This document shows, piece by piece, positions 33,394-42,070 of a stretch of DNA of 64,000 nucleotides. The stretch lies in the NCBI GenBank assembly GCA_016879935.1, contig JAACJQ010000056.1, positions 1 through 64,000 on the forward strand. Direction: 5' to 3'. The notes under the pieces were generated by a model. It searched no databases and was not told the DNA's origin. It saw only the letters and a list, made by a program, of their open reading frames with translations. A program made the translations under genes and the position numbers. This stretch comes from Archangiaceae bacterium (GTDB lineage Bacteria > Myxococcota > Myxococcia > Myxococcales > Myxococcaceae). Positions within the stretch are counted from its first letter, which is position 1; every line of letters starts with the position of its first letter.

Positions 33394-33855
33394 TCACGTC
33401 GGCTTCGGTGGTACCACCGCGTGCTGTCCGAACCGCAACGAGTCGAGCGAGAGCACGGCCTCGCGCATGAAGGCGACCAGCGCGAACACGAACAGCCCCA
33501 TCGCGACGATGAACAGCACCGCCACCGCCGCGCCCAGGTTCGTCTGCGTGAGGTACCCGACGAAGGCGATGGTGATGAGCAGACAGACACTGAGCGCCGC
33601 GCCGACGCCCGAGGTGAGCGCGCGATGAATCAACCGCGCCCGATGTGACAGCGTCGACAACTCCGTGTGCGCGCGCCGCTGCTCGTCCTCGCCCAGCGTC
33701 GGGAGCTGTGACTCCAACAACCGCGCGCGGTCGATGATTCGGGAGAGCCGGGTCGTCAGCACGCCGAGGGTGGTGCCGATGGCCGAGAGCAGAAAGACGG
33801 GAGCCACCGCCAACTGAATCGTGTGCGTGATGTCCGAGAGCGCGTTGTCAGCCAT
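33394..33855 (-). CDS. DUF2721-family membrane protein
   Basis: The 153-residue protein has an N-terminal hydrophobic helix (LAVAPVFLLSAIGTTLGVLT), a conserved-looking basic stretch TRLSRIIDRARLLE, a charged loop and two further helices (ALSVCLLITIAFVGYL; AVAVLFIVAMGLFVFALVAF). This order matches DUF2721. Function is unknown. Stop codons of this and the convergent lipoprotein gene are 3 bases apart. Confidence 0.8.
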   Translation of the reverse strand: MADNALSDITHTIQLAVAPVFLLSAIGTTLGVLTTRLSRIIDRARLLESQLPTLGEDEQRRAHTELSTLSHRARLIHRALTSGVGAALSVCLLITIAFVGYLTQTNLGAAVAVLFIVAMGLFVFALVAFMREAVLSLDSLRFGQHAVVPPKPT

Positions 33856-33925
33856 GCCGACATGCTGACCGCCCCGGGCTGCGTTCGCCGCTTTTCCACC
33901 ACTGCCGCGAGAAGTTCTTCCGAAG

Positions 33926-34801
33926 TCAGCGAGCAGCTTTCACCCAGTCTTCGATGCGATGCACGAGGCGTCGCCGCTCCGGCCCGAAGACGGGCACGAG
34001 CGGGTACGCGTGGGGCAGATCGCTCGCTTCGTCATGCTCGACGTCGACGCCGGCCACGCGCGCCTTCTCGACGAAGGCGTGAATCTCTCCGCGAAACGCC
34101 TCCTGCCCGCCGCTCGCCATGAACGTACGCGGCAGCCCCTGCAGGTCGGCGAACGCGGGTGACGCGAGCGGGTTCGTCGCATCGGCGCCGGCGAGGTATG
34201 CGCTCGCCAGCCGGCGAATCACGTCAGCCTCGAGGTAGTCGTGCGGCGCGTCGTCGACGGTCGGCGAGCTCGCGGTGAGGTCGAGCCACGGAGAGACGAG
34301 CAACAACCCGGTGACCCGCTCACCACGCAGCCGCTGCCACGCGCCGAGCGCGAGCGTTCCACCCGCAGAGTCTCCTGCGAGCATCACGTCGTCGCTCTCG
34401 TGGAGCACCGACTCGAGCACCTTCGTCACGTCGTCGAGCCCGGCGGGGAAGGGCGCCTCGGGCGCGAGGCGGTAGAGCGGAAAGACCGTGCGCCGCTTCA
34501 GCGTCGTCGCGAGCGAACGAAGAAAGTACGCGTGCGTCGCGAAGGAGCCACCATGAAAGCCGCCGCCGTGCACGTAGACGAGCAGCCCGCGCGAGGCGCC
34601 ATCGGGCAGCAGGAAGCGGCACGGCACGCCCGCGACCTCGCCGTCCCACTCCTTCACCTCGGGCCACGACATCGAGCGTGACGCCGCGTCGAGCAGCGCC
34701 CTCGCCTGCTGCGGGTCTTTCGGGAGCAGGCGGCTCTGCTGCTTGAGCAGCTCGACCGTTCCCTGAATTCGAAAACTCGGCGCTGCAGGTCGTGACGTCA
34801 C
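33926..34801 (-). CDS. HSL-family alpha/beta hydrolase
   Basis: A cytoplasmic-looking 291-residue esterase/lipase of the hormone-sensitive lipase family: oxyanion-hole HGGGF, nucleophile elbow GDSAGG, a downstream Asp region and HAYPLVPVFGP with the catalytic His. GTG 34801 overlaps the stop of the preceding gene by four bases (GTGA), so it is the last gene of a coupled trio. Substrate is probably a short acyl ester, but context does not define it. Confidence 0.85.
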   Translation of the reverse strand: MTSRPAAPSFRIQGTVELLKQQSRLLPKDPQQARALLDAASRSMSWPEVKEWDGEVAGVPCRFLLPDGASRGLLVYVHGGGFHGGSFATHAYFLRSLATTLKRRTVFPLYRLAPEAPFPAGLDDVTKVLESVLHESDDVMLAGDSAGGTLALGAWQRLRGERVTGLLLVSPWLDLTASSPTVDDAPHDYLEADVIRRLASAYLAGADATNPLASPAFADLQGLPRTFMASGGQEAFRGEIHAFVEKARVAGVDVEHDEASDLPHAYPLVPVFGPERRRLVHRIEDWVKAAR

Positions 34802-35958
34802 GGGTCTGCTGTAACCACCGAGACGCCAGGAGCCAGTGCATCGGCCTTCTCCTGGGTCAGCAGCGCGTACGAGCCCTGGCTGTTGCGCAGCGTCGCGTTG
34901 AAGAGCGCGACGGCGAAGTGGTTCATCAGCGGCTGCGCGACGGCGGCCTTCGGTGCGGGGTCGGCGCAGCCATCGTTGAGCACGCTCTTCACGTTCGCGC
35001 CGGGAATGTCGAGCTTGATGCTGTCTGACACCGCCGCGAGGTCGAACGCGCAGATGTCGGAGAAGGTGAAGTGCCCGCCCTTCGTGATGTCGAGCAGCCA
35101 GCGCGGCTTCTTCATGGCCGCCCAGCTCGGCGCGACGTTGTCGTCCCACTTCAGCGTGCGGTCGCCGTGCGCGCCCTGAATCATCACCGGAATGCCGAGG
35201 TCGGGCTTGCCGAGGTCGATGAAGAAGAGGTCGGTCGACGGAGGCGCCTGCGGCACGATGACCTTCACGCGTTTGTCGATGGCGGCGACGCGGAGCGCGG
35301 TGAGGGCTCCGAAGCTGTGGCCCGTCACGCCGACGCGCTCGGGGTCGACCATGCCGTACAGCGGGTCGGTCTCGGGCAGCCGTTGGTACGCGGTGATGAG
35401 GTACTGCGCGTCGACGGGCCGCGTGCCCAGGCCGATGCCGACGTCCTGCAGTTGGTTGCGCACCGCATAGTCGAGCGTGCCGCCTTCGTGGTCGGCAGAG
35501 ACCACCACGTAGCCATGAGACGCGAGCAGCACCGTGTAGAAGGTCGACTGCCAGCGAATCGCGCCCTGCCCGTGCGAGAAGACGACGAGCGGAAACGGGC
35601 CGTGCGACTTCGCGGGCGTCGCGTCACGCACCGCGGGCGTCTCGAGCAGCGGCACGTTCACGAGCGCGGCCTTCTGCTCCTCGGTGAAGCGCTCCCTGAT
35701 GTCGTAGCTGACGGTGGGCTTGCCGCGCGTGTCTTGCGTCGCCGGGTACCAGATCTCGGTGATGAGCAACCGCGGCGAACCATCGGGCTTCGGGCGGCGG
35801 CGGTCTTCGTGCGTGACGGTGCGAACGCCGACGGGGAAGGGGCCGAGCTTCGACGGTTCGGGGGTCGCGTTGGGCCCGGCGGGTTCGAACGGCAGCGGGT
35901 CGACCGCGGCCATGGGCGAGCACGCCGCGACGAAGAGGAGGGCGACGGCGGCGCGCAT
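34798..35958 (-). CDS. PAF-acetylhydrolase/dienelactone hydrolase-like lipoprotein
   Basis: ATG 35958 overlaps the last base of the previous stop. The product has lipobox FVAAC and an alpha/beta hydrolase fold with VVFSHGQGA, the nucleophile elbow TGHSFGA and a late His in KGGHFTFSD. The N-terminal PVGVRTVTHEDRRR and LITEIWYPA are typical of the plasma PAF acetylhydrolase/chlorophyllase-like group, which cleaves short or oxidised acyl chains from phospholipids. Lipid anchoring places it in the envelope. It is the middle gene of three overlapping genes, preceded by the 5'-nucleotidase-like lipoprotein. Confidence 0.82.
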   Translation of the reverse strand: MRAAVALLFVAACSPMAAVDPLPFEPAGPNATPEPSKLGPFPVGVRTVTHEDRRRPKPDGSPRLLITEIWYPATQDTRGKPTVSYDIRERFTEEQKAALVNVPLLETPAVRDATPAKSHGPFPLVVFSHGQGAIRWQSTFYTVLLASHGYVVVSADHEGGTLDYAVRNQLQDVGIGLGTRPVDAQYLITAYQRLPETDPLYGMVDPERVGVTGHSFGALTALRVAAIDKRVKVIVPQAPPSTDLFFIDLGKPDLGIPVMIQGAHGDRTLKWDDNVAPSWAAMKKPRWLLDITKGGHFTFSDICAFDLAAVSDSIKLDIPGANVKSVLNDGCADPAPKAAVAQPLMNHFAVALFNATLRNSQGSYALLTQEKADALAPGVSVVTADP

Positions 35959-37493
35959 CACTTCACCTTCAAGAAGCCCTCGAGCGGCTTCTTCTCGTCC
36001 GACTTCTTCGCCGCCGTCCACTCGATGAGCGCCGCCTGCCACGACACCTTCGTCTCCGTCGGCGCGGGGTCGGCCTTGTTGAGCGCGAAGCCATCACCGC
36101 CCAGGTACAGGTAGTCCGACGTCGCGACCGTGTACGTCTTCTTCGGGTCGATGGCCGCGCCCTTCGCGTCGACCCAGCCGTCACCCTTCGGCTTCACGCC
36201 GGCGACGCGCGCCTCGGTGTTGTCGAGCGCCGCGAGCAACGCTTCGCCGGTGAGCTTCACGATGACGATCTGGTTGTCGAACGGCACGAGGTCGTAGATC
36301 GACGCCTTCGTCACGGCGCCCTTGGGCAGCGCCTGACGCACGCCCTTGCGGTTGAGCAGCGCGACGTCGGTCTTGAACTGCTCCTTGAGCGAGGTGGTCA
36401 GCCAGTGCGCCATCACCGGCGACTCCTGCTCGATGCCGTCTTTCGTGAACGCGATGGTTCCACCGAGCGCCTCGTCGAGCTTCTTCTTCCAGGCGTCGAC
36501 CAGCTCCTTCGCTTTCGGGTCGGCGGGCGGCGCGCCTTCGGAGTTCACCTCGACCGACGTCACCACGCTCGTCACCTGCACCGGCGTCGCGCCGAGCGCC
36601 ACCGAGAGCGAGACCTTCGCGTACGTCGAGAGCCGGCTGCCCGGGTAGACCAGCTTGGTGCCGCCCACCGAGTCGGGGAACGGGCCGTCGCAGCGGCGCC
36701 CCGCGAAGAAGGCGAGGTTCCAGTCGGCGTGGCCTTCGAGAATCGCCGGCGCGTCGTTGAGACAGCCGTCGCTCACGACACCGACGACGTGGGGCCCTGC
36801 GGCCTTCACGTCGGCCATCACCTTCGTCAGCGCGTCGGCCTCGTCGATGGCCTCGAGCCCCTTCATGCGCCCGGGCATCGGCGTCACCGTCGCCTTGCGC
36901 GCGGCGAGCCCGATGATGGCGACCTTCACGCCCTTGCGCGTCAGCAACCGGAAGCTGCCCAGCCCCAGCGCCTTGCCGTCATCGTCTTTCGCGACGAGGT
37001 TGGCCGCGAGATAGGGGAAGCCACCCTTGTTGCGGTTCGAGAGGAACTGCTCGCGGTTCCAGTCGAGCTCGCGGTTGCCGAGCGCCGAGGCCGCGTACCC
37101 CATCTGTCGCATCACCTCGGCCGTCGGCTCGCCCTTGAAGTAGCTCGAGATGGCCTGGCCATTCGCGTTGTCGCCGGTCGAGACGACGATGGTCGAGCCG
37201 TTCTCACACGCCGCGTCTCCCGTCTCCTTCAGCGGCCCTGCGCAGTGGCCTTCGGAGGCGACCCAGCGGCCGAGCAGCTCGGCAGCGCCACCACGCGACT
37301 TGCCCTCGTCGGTGACCGGCAACAGGTACCCGTTCTCGGCGCCCGTGATGAGCACCGTGACGGTCTCCTGCTTCAACGTCTTCGGGTCGACCGGCGCAGC
37401 GGCGTGCGTGTCGGGAGCGGGGTCTTCCTTCTTCTTGTCGGGGCAGGCGAGCAACGGCAGAACGGCGAGCAGGGCGAGAGCGCGACGCATCAT
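35958..37493 (-). CDS. 5'-nucleotidase (UshA)-like lipoprotein with degenerate metal site
   Basis: The signal has lipobox LPLLAC (Cys 17). Residues 45-290 follow the calcineurin-like metallophosphatase domain and residues 330-500 the 5'-nucleotidase C-terminal domain (LYLGGDGFA). Key metal and catalytic residues are changed: the D-x-H-G site reads A-E-N-G (52-55), G-N-H-E reads GNRE (139-142), the S-H-L-G site reads SDGC and the G-H-x-H site reads AGRR. Asp108 (TGDN) and Asn140 remain. It is therefore likely inactive as a nucleotidase or has a changed role, for example ligand binding. It heads an overlapping operon with two hydrolases. Confidence 0.85.
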   Translation of the reverse strand: MMRRALALLAVLPLLACPDKKKEDPAPDTHAAAPVDPKTLKQETVTVLITGAENGYLLPVTDEGKSRGGAAELLGRWVASEGHCAGPLKETGDAACENGSTIVVSTGDNANGQAISSYFKGEPTAEVMRQMGYAASALGNRELDWNREQFLSNRNKGGFPYLAANLVAKDDDGKALGLGSFRLLTRKGVKVAIIGLAARKATVTPMPGRMKGLEAIDEADALTKVMADVKAAGPHVVGVVSDGCLNDAPAILEGHADWNLAFFAGRRCDGPFPDSVGGTKLVYPGSRLSTYAKVSLSVALGATPVQVTSVVTSVEVNSEGAPPADPKAKELVDAWKKKLDEALGGTIAFTKDGIEQESPVMAHWLTTSLKEQFKTDVALLNRKGVRQALPKGAVTKASIYDLVPFDNQIVIVKLTGEALLAALDNTEARVAGVKPKGDGWVDAKGAAIDPKKTYTVATSDYLYLGGDGFALNKADPAPTETKVSWQAALIEWTAAKKSDEKKPLEGFLKVK

Positions 37494-37681
37494 GCGGCGC
37501 TCGATAGCACCTCTCAGCGAGTGAGAGCGGGACGAAGAGACTTTTCAATCTCACCGCAGAGACGCGCGCGAGGAGCCAACCGTCGAGAAGCGCGAGCGCC
37601 ATCACTTCGGCACCGAAGCTGCTCAGGCACTCGTTCGCCGGGCAGGGTGATGGGGTGGGGGAAGGGGCCCGGCAGGTGATG

Positions 37682-37728
37682 GCGCGGAGGAGCCGAATCG
37701 GGGGATCGGCTCCTTCGCGCCTCCTTTT
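37682..37728 (+). other. Strong hairpin with T-run just upstream of the Rpn-like gene
   Basis: GCGCGGAGGAGCCGA and TCGGCTCCTTCGCGC (37682-37696 and 37706-37720) form a 15-position stem with a two-base mismatch (GA opposite TT) around a 9-nt loop, followed by CTCCTTTT. It ends shortly before the ribosome-binding site GGGGAGGG (37730-37737). It looks like a terminator but has no obvious upstream plus-strand gene, so it may be an attenuator or protect against read-through into the nuclease gene. Confidence 0.5.
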
Positions 37729-37741
37729 CGGGGAGGGTGGC

Positions 37742-38827
37742 GTGGGCACGCAGCGCAGCTCGAAGTTCCGGTCACATCACGACAGCCTGTTTCGCGCGGC
37801 ATTCGCCCGGCCCGAAGCGCTGCGCAGCGAGGCCGAGGTGCTGCTCCCTCCGCCCTTCGTGCGCAGCCTCGACTTCAGCCGCGTCGACTTGCTGCAGACG
37901 CGCTTCATCGACGAGTCGCTGGCGCACAGTGAGAGTGACGCGACGTTTCGTATCGCGCACCACCGCCGGGAGGCGTTCGTCTACGTGCTGCTCGAGCACC
38001 AGCGAAAGAGTGACGCGCTGATGCCGTGGCGGTTGCTCCGCTACATGACGAGCGTGTGGATGAGCGTGCTCGGCCGCGAGCCTGAGCGGCGCACGCTGCC
38101 CATGCTCGTGCCGATGGTGCTCTCGAACGTGCCGGGAGGCTGGAAGGGGCCTCGCGCGTTCTCCGAGGTGGTGGAGCTCGTCGACGACGGCTTGCTGTCA
38201 TCGGTGATTCCAGACTTCGAGTTCGTGCTCGACGACCTCGCCGAGGCCAGCACCGAGTCGTTGCGTGATCGGCCCGGGCCGGAGTTCACGCGGCTCGCGT
38301 TGTGGTTGCTCGCCTCGTCGTCGAACGCAGACAGGCTCATCGGTGAAGCGCCGAGCTGGTCAGACACCGTGGAGCGATTGCATCAGGAGGCCCCCGATGA
38401 CCACCGCCGCGCCGTCATGTACCTTCTCAAGACCGTGAGCTTGACCCCTGCCCAGGCGAAGAAGATTCGAAAGCTCTTCTGGATGGGCCCCGACAAGCGC
38501 GTCGTCACGGTCGAAGACATCGCGTTCGCCGGGCTCGAAGAGGAGCGCGCGCAGTACAGGCAGCTCGGCCTCGAAGAAGGTCTCAAGCGGGGCGAGGGAG
38601 CGGGCCTGAAGCGTGGCCTCGAGGAGGGGCTCGAAAAGGGAATCGAGCAGGGGCGGGAAGAGCTGGTGTCCGTGCTCCGCGGTCTCTTGCTCACGCAGTG
38701 GCGGGCGCGCTTCGGCAAGGTGCCGCGCGCGGTGCAGAGCCGGTTCGCGAAGGCCGACGTGAAACAGCTCAAGCAGTGGGCACAGCGGCTCGTAACGGCG
38801 AAGTCGGCGAGCGACGTGCTCCGCTGA
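37742..38827 (+). CDS. Rpn/PD-(D/E)XK-type recombination-promoting nuclease homologue
   Basis: GTG 37742 is used because GGGGAGGG lies just upstream. The N-terminal domain begins SHHDSLFRAAFARPEA and contains SDATFRIA and YVLLEHQRK, matching the Rpn/transposase_31 PD-(D/E)XK nuclease core (Asp, Asp, E-x-Q/K). A charged repeat EEGLKRGEGAGLKRGLEEGL links it to a C-terminal DUF4351-like segment. Rpn proteins are DNA endonucleases that promote RecA-independent recombination; many are phage-defence or toxin-like. No transposase ends were found. The stop abuts the convergent yceI-like stop. Confidence 0.8.
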   Translation: MGTQRSSKFRSHHDSLFRAAFARPEALRSEAEVLLPPPFVRSLDFSRVDLLQTRFIDESLAHSESDATFRIAHHRREAFVYVLLEHQRKSDALMPWRLLRYMTSVWMSVLGREPERRTLPMLVPMVLSNVPGGWKGPRAFSEVVELVDDGLLSSVIPDFEFVLDDLAEASTESLRDRPGPEFTRLALWLLASSSNADRLIGEAPSWSDTVERLHQEAPDDHRRAVMYLLKTVSLTPAQAKKIRKLFWMGPDKRVVTVEDIAFAGLEEERAQYRQLGLEEGLKRGEGAGLKRGLEEGLEKGIEQGREELVSVLRGLLLTQWRARFGKVPRAVQSRFAKADVKQLKQWAQRLVTAKSASDVLR

Positions 38828-39430
38828 TCAGAGCGGCCGGGTGACGAGCTCGATGACGAGCTCCACCACGTCGCGATTGCCGAGTAACCCCAGCAGCGCC
38901 GAGAACGGCTGCACACCGTAATCGCTGAGCGCGATGCGCAACCGCGCCGAGCCGCGCAGCCGATTCTCGAGCAGCGTCACCGTGACCGGAACTTCGACCT
39001 CTCTCGTCACGCCGTGCAGCGTGAGGCGGCCCTTGATGGAGCCCTTGCCCGTCTCGTCCAGCATCGACTGCGTGCTCTCGAAGTGGATGGTGGCGAACTT
39101 CTCGACGTCGAGCTGACCGGGGCCCTTGAGGTGCTCTTCGATGGTCTTGCGGTCCGGGTCTTTCACTGGCGGCCCAACGCGCAGCTTCTCTCTGAGCGCT
39201 GGCTCGTCTGGAATCAACGACGCGGTCTCGACCGTGACGTCGACCTTCACGTGGGTCGGGTCCGGCCGGTCGAGGCTGCCACCGAAGCGTGTGGCGCGAA
39301 CGACGTGGTCATGACCGGCCGCAGCGGCGATGCCCCGCTTCCACACCAGCACCGAGAGCTCGCTCTTCTCGGGGTCGAGCGGCTCGGCGACGGCGACGGA
39401 CGCGATGAGGCACAGCAGCAGACTTCTCAC
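38828..39430 (-). CDS. YceI-family periplasmic protein
   Basis: GTG 39430 (AGAAGG upstream) gives a signal MRSLLLCLIASVAVA and a YceI-type lipid-binding lipocalin-like barrel. Visible motifs are AAGHDHVVRATRFGGSL, KFATIHFESTQ, GRLTLHGVTREVEVPV and the terminal DVVELVIEL strand. YceI homologues bind isoprenoid or amphiphilic lipids such as polyprenyl quinones. With 200 residues it has the normal length. Ligand here is unknown. Confidence 0.85.
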   Translation of the reverse strand: MRSLLLCLIASVAVAEPLDPEKSELSVLVWKRGIAAAAGHDHVVRATRFGGSLDRPDPTHVKVDVTVETASLIPDEPALREKLRVGPPVKDPDRKTIEEHLKGPGQLDVEKFATIHFESTQSMLDETGKGSIKGRLTLHGVTREVEVPVTVTLLENRLRGSARLRIALSDYGVQPFSALLGLLGNRDVVELVIELVTRPL

Positions 39431-39523
39431 GGGCCTTCTGTGCCGGGCTCGCCTTCGCTTCGCCACCACAACTTCGACCACCGCCCGGGTGGTTCAAGTC
39501 GTTCTCGGGTAGAAACCGTCTTC

Positions 39524-40201
39524 GTGATCTTCCTCGCGCTCTCGTGCCTGCAGGGCCGCCCGATGCAGAGCGCGTTCGACGAGCTCGCGGGCCTCGGGGT
39601 CGGCGTGCAGCTGACGCCGGGAAACGAGCCGACGCGGCACTTCGACGCGAAGGTGAAGTCGTCGGGCGTTCCGTTTCGCACGCATCACGGGTTCTCGTTT
39701 CACGCGCGCGTCGCCCAGGTCTGGCGTGACGACGGCGCCTGCGTCATCGCGACCGACAGCGTGCATCCTCCCAAGGAGAACACGCCGGCCGCACAGCACT
39801 TCGATGCCTGGCTCGAGCAGCATGGCGACGAGCGTGTGCTCGAGACGATGTACCCGGGGTATCGGCTGGGCACCGGTGACGAGCTGGAGCGGGCGATGTC
39901 GCTCGGCGTCACCCTCGCCGTCGACGTCTCGCACCTGTTCATTCAGCGCACGTCGGGCGTGTTGACCGATGGCACGCTCCGCAAGGTGTTCGACTACGAG
40001 CGCATCGCCGAGGTGCACGTCTCGATGAATGACGGCCGGCATGATTCACATCGACTCCTGCGACGAGACGCCTTCGGGCTCGCCTGGGCGAGGGAGCGCA
40101 CGAAGCACGGTCTCCCGCTCATTCACGAGGCGTATCTGCACAAGGCCACGGCCGAGATGCGCCGCGCTCAGCTCTCGCTGCTGCACGAGGCGGTGGCATG
40201 A
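39524..40201 (+). CDS. TIM-barrel sugar-isomerase-like protein
   Basis: The frame is open well upstream, but the plausible start is GTG 39524, giving 225 residues. The sequence reads as a short xylose-isomerase-like TIM barrel: AFDELAGLGVGVQLTPGN, VDVSHLFIQR and EVHVSMNDGRHDSHRLL supply possible metal-binding Asp/His/Glu residues. No catalytic reaction can be assigned. The stop overlaps the start of the next gene (ATGA), a TIGR02996-type protein. Confidence 0.6.
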   Translation: MIFLALSCLQGRPMQSAFDELAGLGVGVQLTPGNEPTRHFDAKVKSSGVPFRTHHGFSFHARVAQVWRDDGACVIATDSVHPPKENTPAAQHFDAWLEQHGDERVLETMYPGYRLGTGDELERAMSLGVTLAVDVSHLFIQRTSGVLTDGTLRKVFDYERIAEVHVSMNDGRHDSHRLLRRDAFGLAWARERTKHGLPLIHEAYLHKATAEMRRAQLSLLHEAVA

Positions 40202-41871
40202 CCGGGCCAGCCATCACGTCGTCGCCGTTTGCGCTGCGCCAGTGGTCCATCGAGCACGAGGTTCGGCCGCACCTCGCGAAGGTCTTCGAGAAGAAGCCCG
40301 AGATACAGTCCGTCCTGATGTGCGTCGGGCAGTACTGGGCCGACGAAGCCGACGACGCCGTGCACTCGCACCTCGTCTTCTCGTCTCGCCCGACGCCTCG
40401 CTGGCCGCACGAGTGCGAAGACACCTATCTCGAGACCCGCGGCGACGGTGACCTCTGCTCGTCGTGCGCGTGGGGCTCGGACGAAGAGCTCGAGTTCACC
40501 TGGCTGTCGTGGGACTCCAACGGCTCCGCGATTCGCGCGTGGCAGGCGCTCTGCATCGAAGGTGCGTCGCAAGAGGAGTCACCGAACGACTCCTACACGC
40601 CCGTGTTGCTCGCCCGCCGCACCGAGGACGGCTTTTCGCTCGACGTCGTCGGGCCCGTGATGCGGCCCTGGCTCGATCTGCCGCAGACCGCGTACCCCGA
40701 GTGGTTCGAGCGGCAGGGCACGAAGGCCACCGAGGTGCACCTCGAGGCGCGAGACGCCGCAGAGCTTCCCTTTCGTGAGGCCATCGCCCAGGCGCCGTTC
40801 GACGACGGGCCTCGGCTGGTGTTCGCCGATTGGCTGCAGCAACGGCAGGACCCACTGGGAGAGTTCATCTCGTTGTCGCTCTCGAAGCAGCGCACCGACG
40901 AGGTCGAGCGCCGTCGCCAGGAGTTGCTGGCCAGGCACACCGAGGCGTGGCTGGGGCCGTTGGTTCGGGTCGTCGCGCCGGGCTCGGCCGATTTCTCGCG
41001 TGGGTTGCTCACCTCGGCGTCGGTGCACTTCGACGCGTCGACGCGCGAACTCGCGAACGACTCGCTCTTCTCGACGGTCGAGACGTTGCGCTTCGGCGCG
41101 ACGAGTGAGGTCGTCTTCTCGCCGACGATGACCGCGCTGAAGTCGGTCGCCGGCGTTCGGTCGTTCGAGTCGCTGCCCGCGTCGGTCGAAGAGGTCGCGT
41201 GCTCCCTCGAGGCCGTGCGGCGTGGCGTGCCTGCACGTGTTCGCCGGCTCACCATCGTCTGCGGTGCCGACCAGGACGAAGGGCAGGCCATCGAAGCCGC
41301 AAGGTCGGTGCGCACCGTGGAGCGGCTCAGCATCGCGCGTGGCTCGTTCGAGACGAACGCGCAGGTCGAGCTGCGAGACGGCATGGGCCTCGACCTCGGT
41401 GGGTGGAGCCCGGCGCAGATGCCGACGGGCTGGTGGCTCCACGTTCCCCGCGAAGGCGCTGCGACGCTCGAGCTGCGCGGCCTGTCGTCGTCGTCGTCGA
41501 GCACGAGCTTCCGCGACCATCTGCTCGCGCAGGTGCTCGAGCGCGGTGGTGTCTCGGCGCTGCGGCTGCGGCCGAATGACCTGTGGAAGCCCTCGCGCGC
41601 CGACGTCGAAGGGCTCGAGGCCCGCACGAAGCTGCCGGTCGAGGTCGAGGCGGCCGCTCCCATCGACGACGTGCCACCACTGCCTCCACCGAAACGAGAG
41701 GCGCCCGCGCCGATGCCGGTGCGGGTCGACCCGGTGACGCGCTCCGTTCACCTCGAGGTGGTCGACTCCGCGCCAATCACGGCCGCCAGTCGACTCCCGA
41801 GGTTTCCGCTCTTCGTGCTCATCGTCGGCGTGCTGGGCCTCATCGCGCGCGCGTGCGCCGCAGGGCCGTGA
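40198..41871 (+). CDS. TIGR02996-type domain protein with C-terminal membrane anchor
   Basis: The first 180 residues form an unrecognised domain with several Cys/Trp (CEDTYLETRGDGDLCSSCAW). The TIGR02996 module follows: PFREAIAQAPFDDGPRLVFA, DWLQQRQDPLGEFISLSLSK. A leucine-rich-repeat-like region, a Pro-rich linker (VPPLPPPKREAPAPMPV) and a C-terminal hydrophobic helix (FPLFVLIVGVLGLIA) complete it, giving a tail-anchored 557-residue protein. It shares the module with the zinc-ribbon protein at 15656 but little else. It is coupled to the TIM-barrel gene by a 4-nt overlap. Confidence 0.7.
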   Translation: MTGPAITSSPFALRQWSIEHEVRPHLAKVFEKKPEIQSVLMCVGQYWADEADDAVHSHLVFSSRPTPRWPHECEDTYLETRGDGDLCSSCAWGSDEELEFTWLSWDSNGSAIRAWQALCIEGASQEESPNDSYTPVLLARRTEDGFSLDVVGPVMRPWLDLPQTAYPEWFERQGTKATEVHLEARDAAELPFREAIAQAPFDDGPRLVFADWLQQRQDPLGEFISLSLSKQRTDEVERRRQELLARHTEAWLGPLVRVVAPGSADFSRGLLTSASVHFDASTRELANDSLFSTVETLRFGATSEVVFSPTMTALKSVAGVRSFESLPASVEEVACSLEAVRRGVPARVRRLTIVCGADQDEGQAIEAARSVRTVERLSIARGSFETNAQVELRDGMGLDLGGWSPAQMPTGWWLHVPREGAATLELRGLSSSSSSTSFRDHLLAQVLERGGVSALRLRPNDLWKPSRADVEGLEARTKLPVEVEAAAPIDDVPPLPPPKREAPAPMPVRVDPVTRSVHLEVVDSAPITAASRLPRFPLFVLIVGVLGLIARACAAGP

Positions 41872-42070
41872 CGAGCGCATTCGCATTCCGCAGCTCGTCG
41901 TCGACGTGCCGGCCCTGAGCGCACGACGGCTGCGCGGTCGATCGTTCGCGTCGGCGTGCTCGCGTCCGTTGCCGTGACGAGAGGCGCGTTCGTGGGCGCC
42001 CTCGGCCCGCTGGCGAACGCTCGCGTCATCGGCGTTCAGCGGCGTTCGTGCGAGCAGTCTGGGTCAGACC

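Noticed and set aside
37742-38827. Complete transposon around the Rpn-like gene
   Set aside because: No terminal inverted repeats or target duplications were seen; Rpn proteins are nucleases despite the transposase name.
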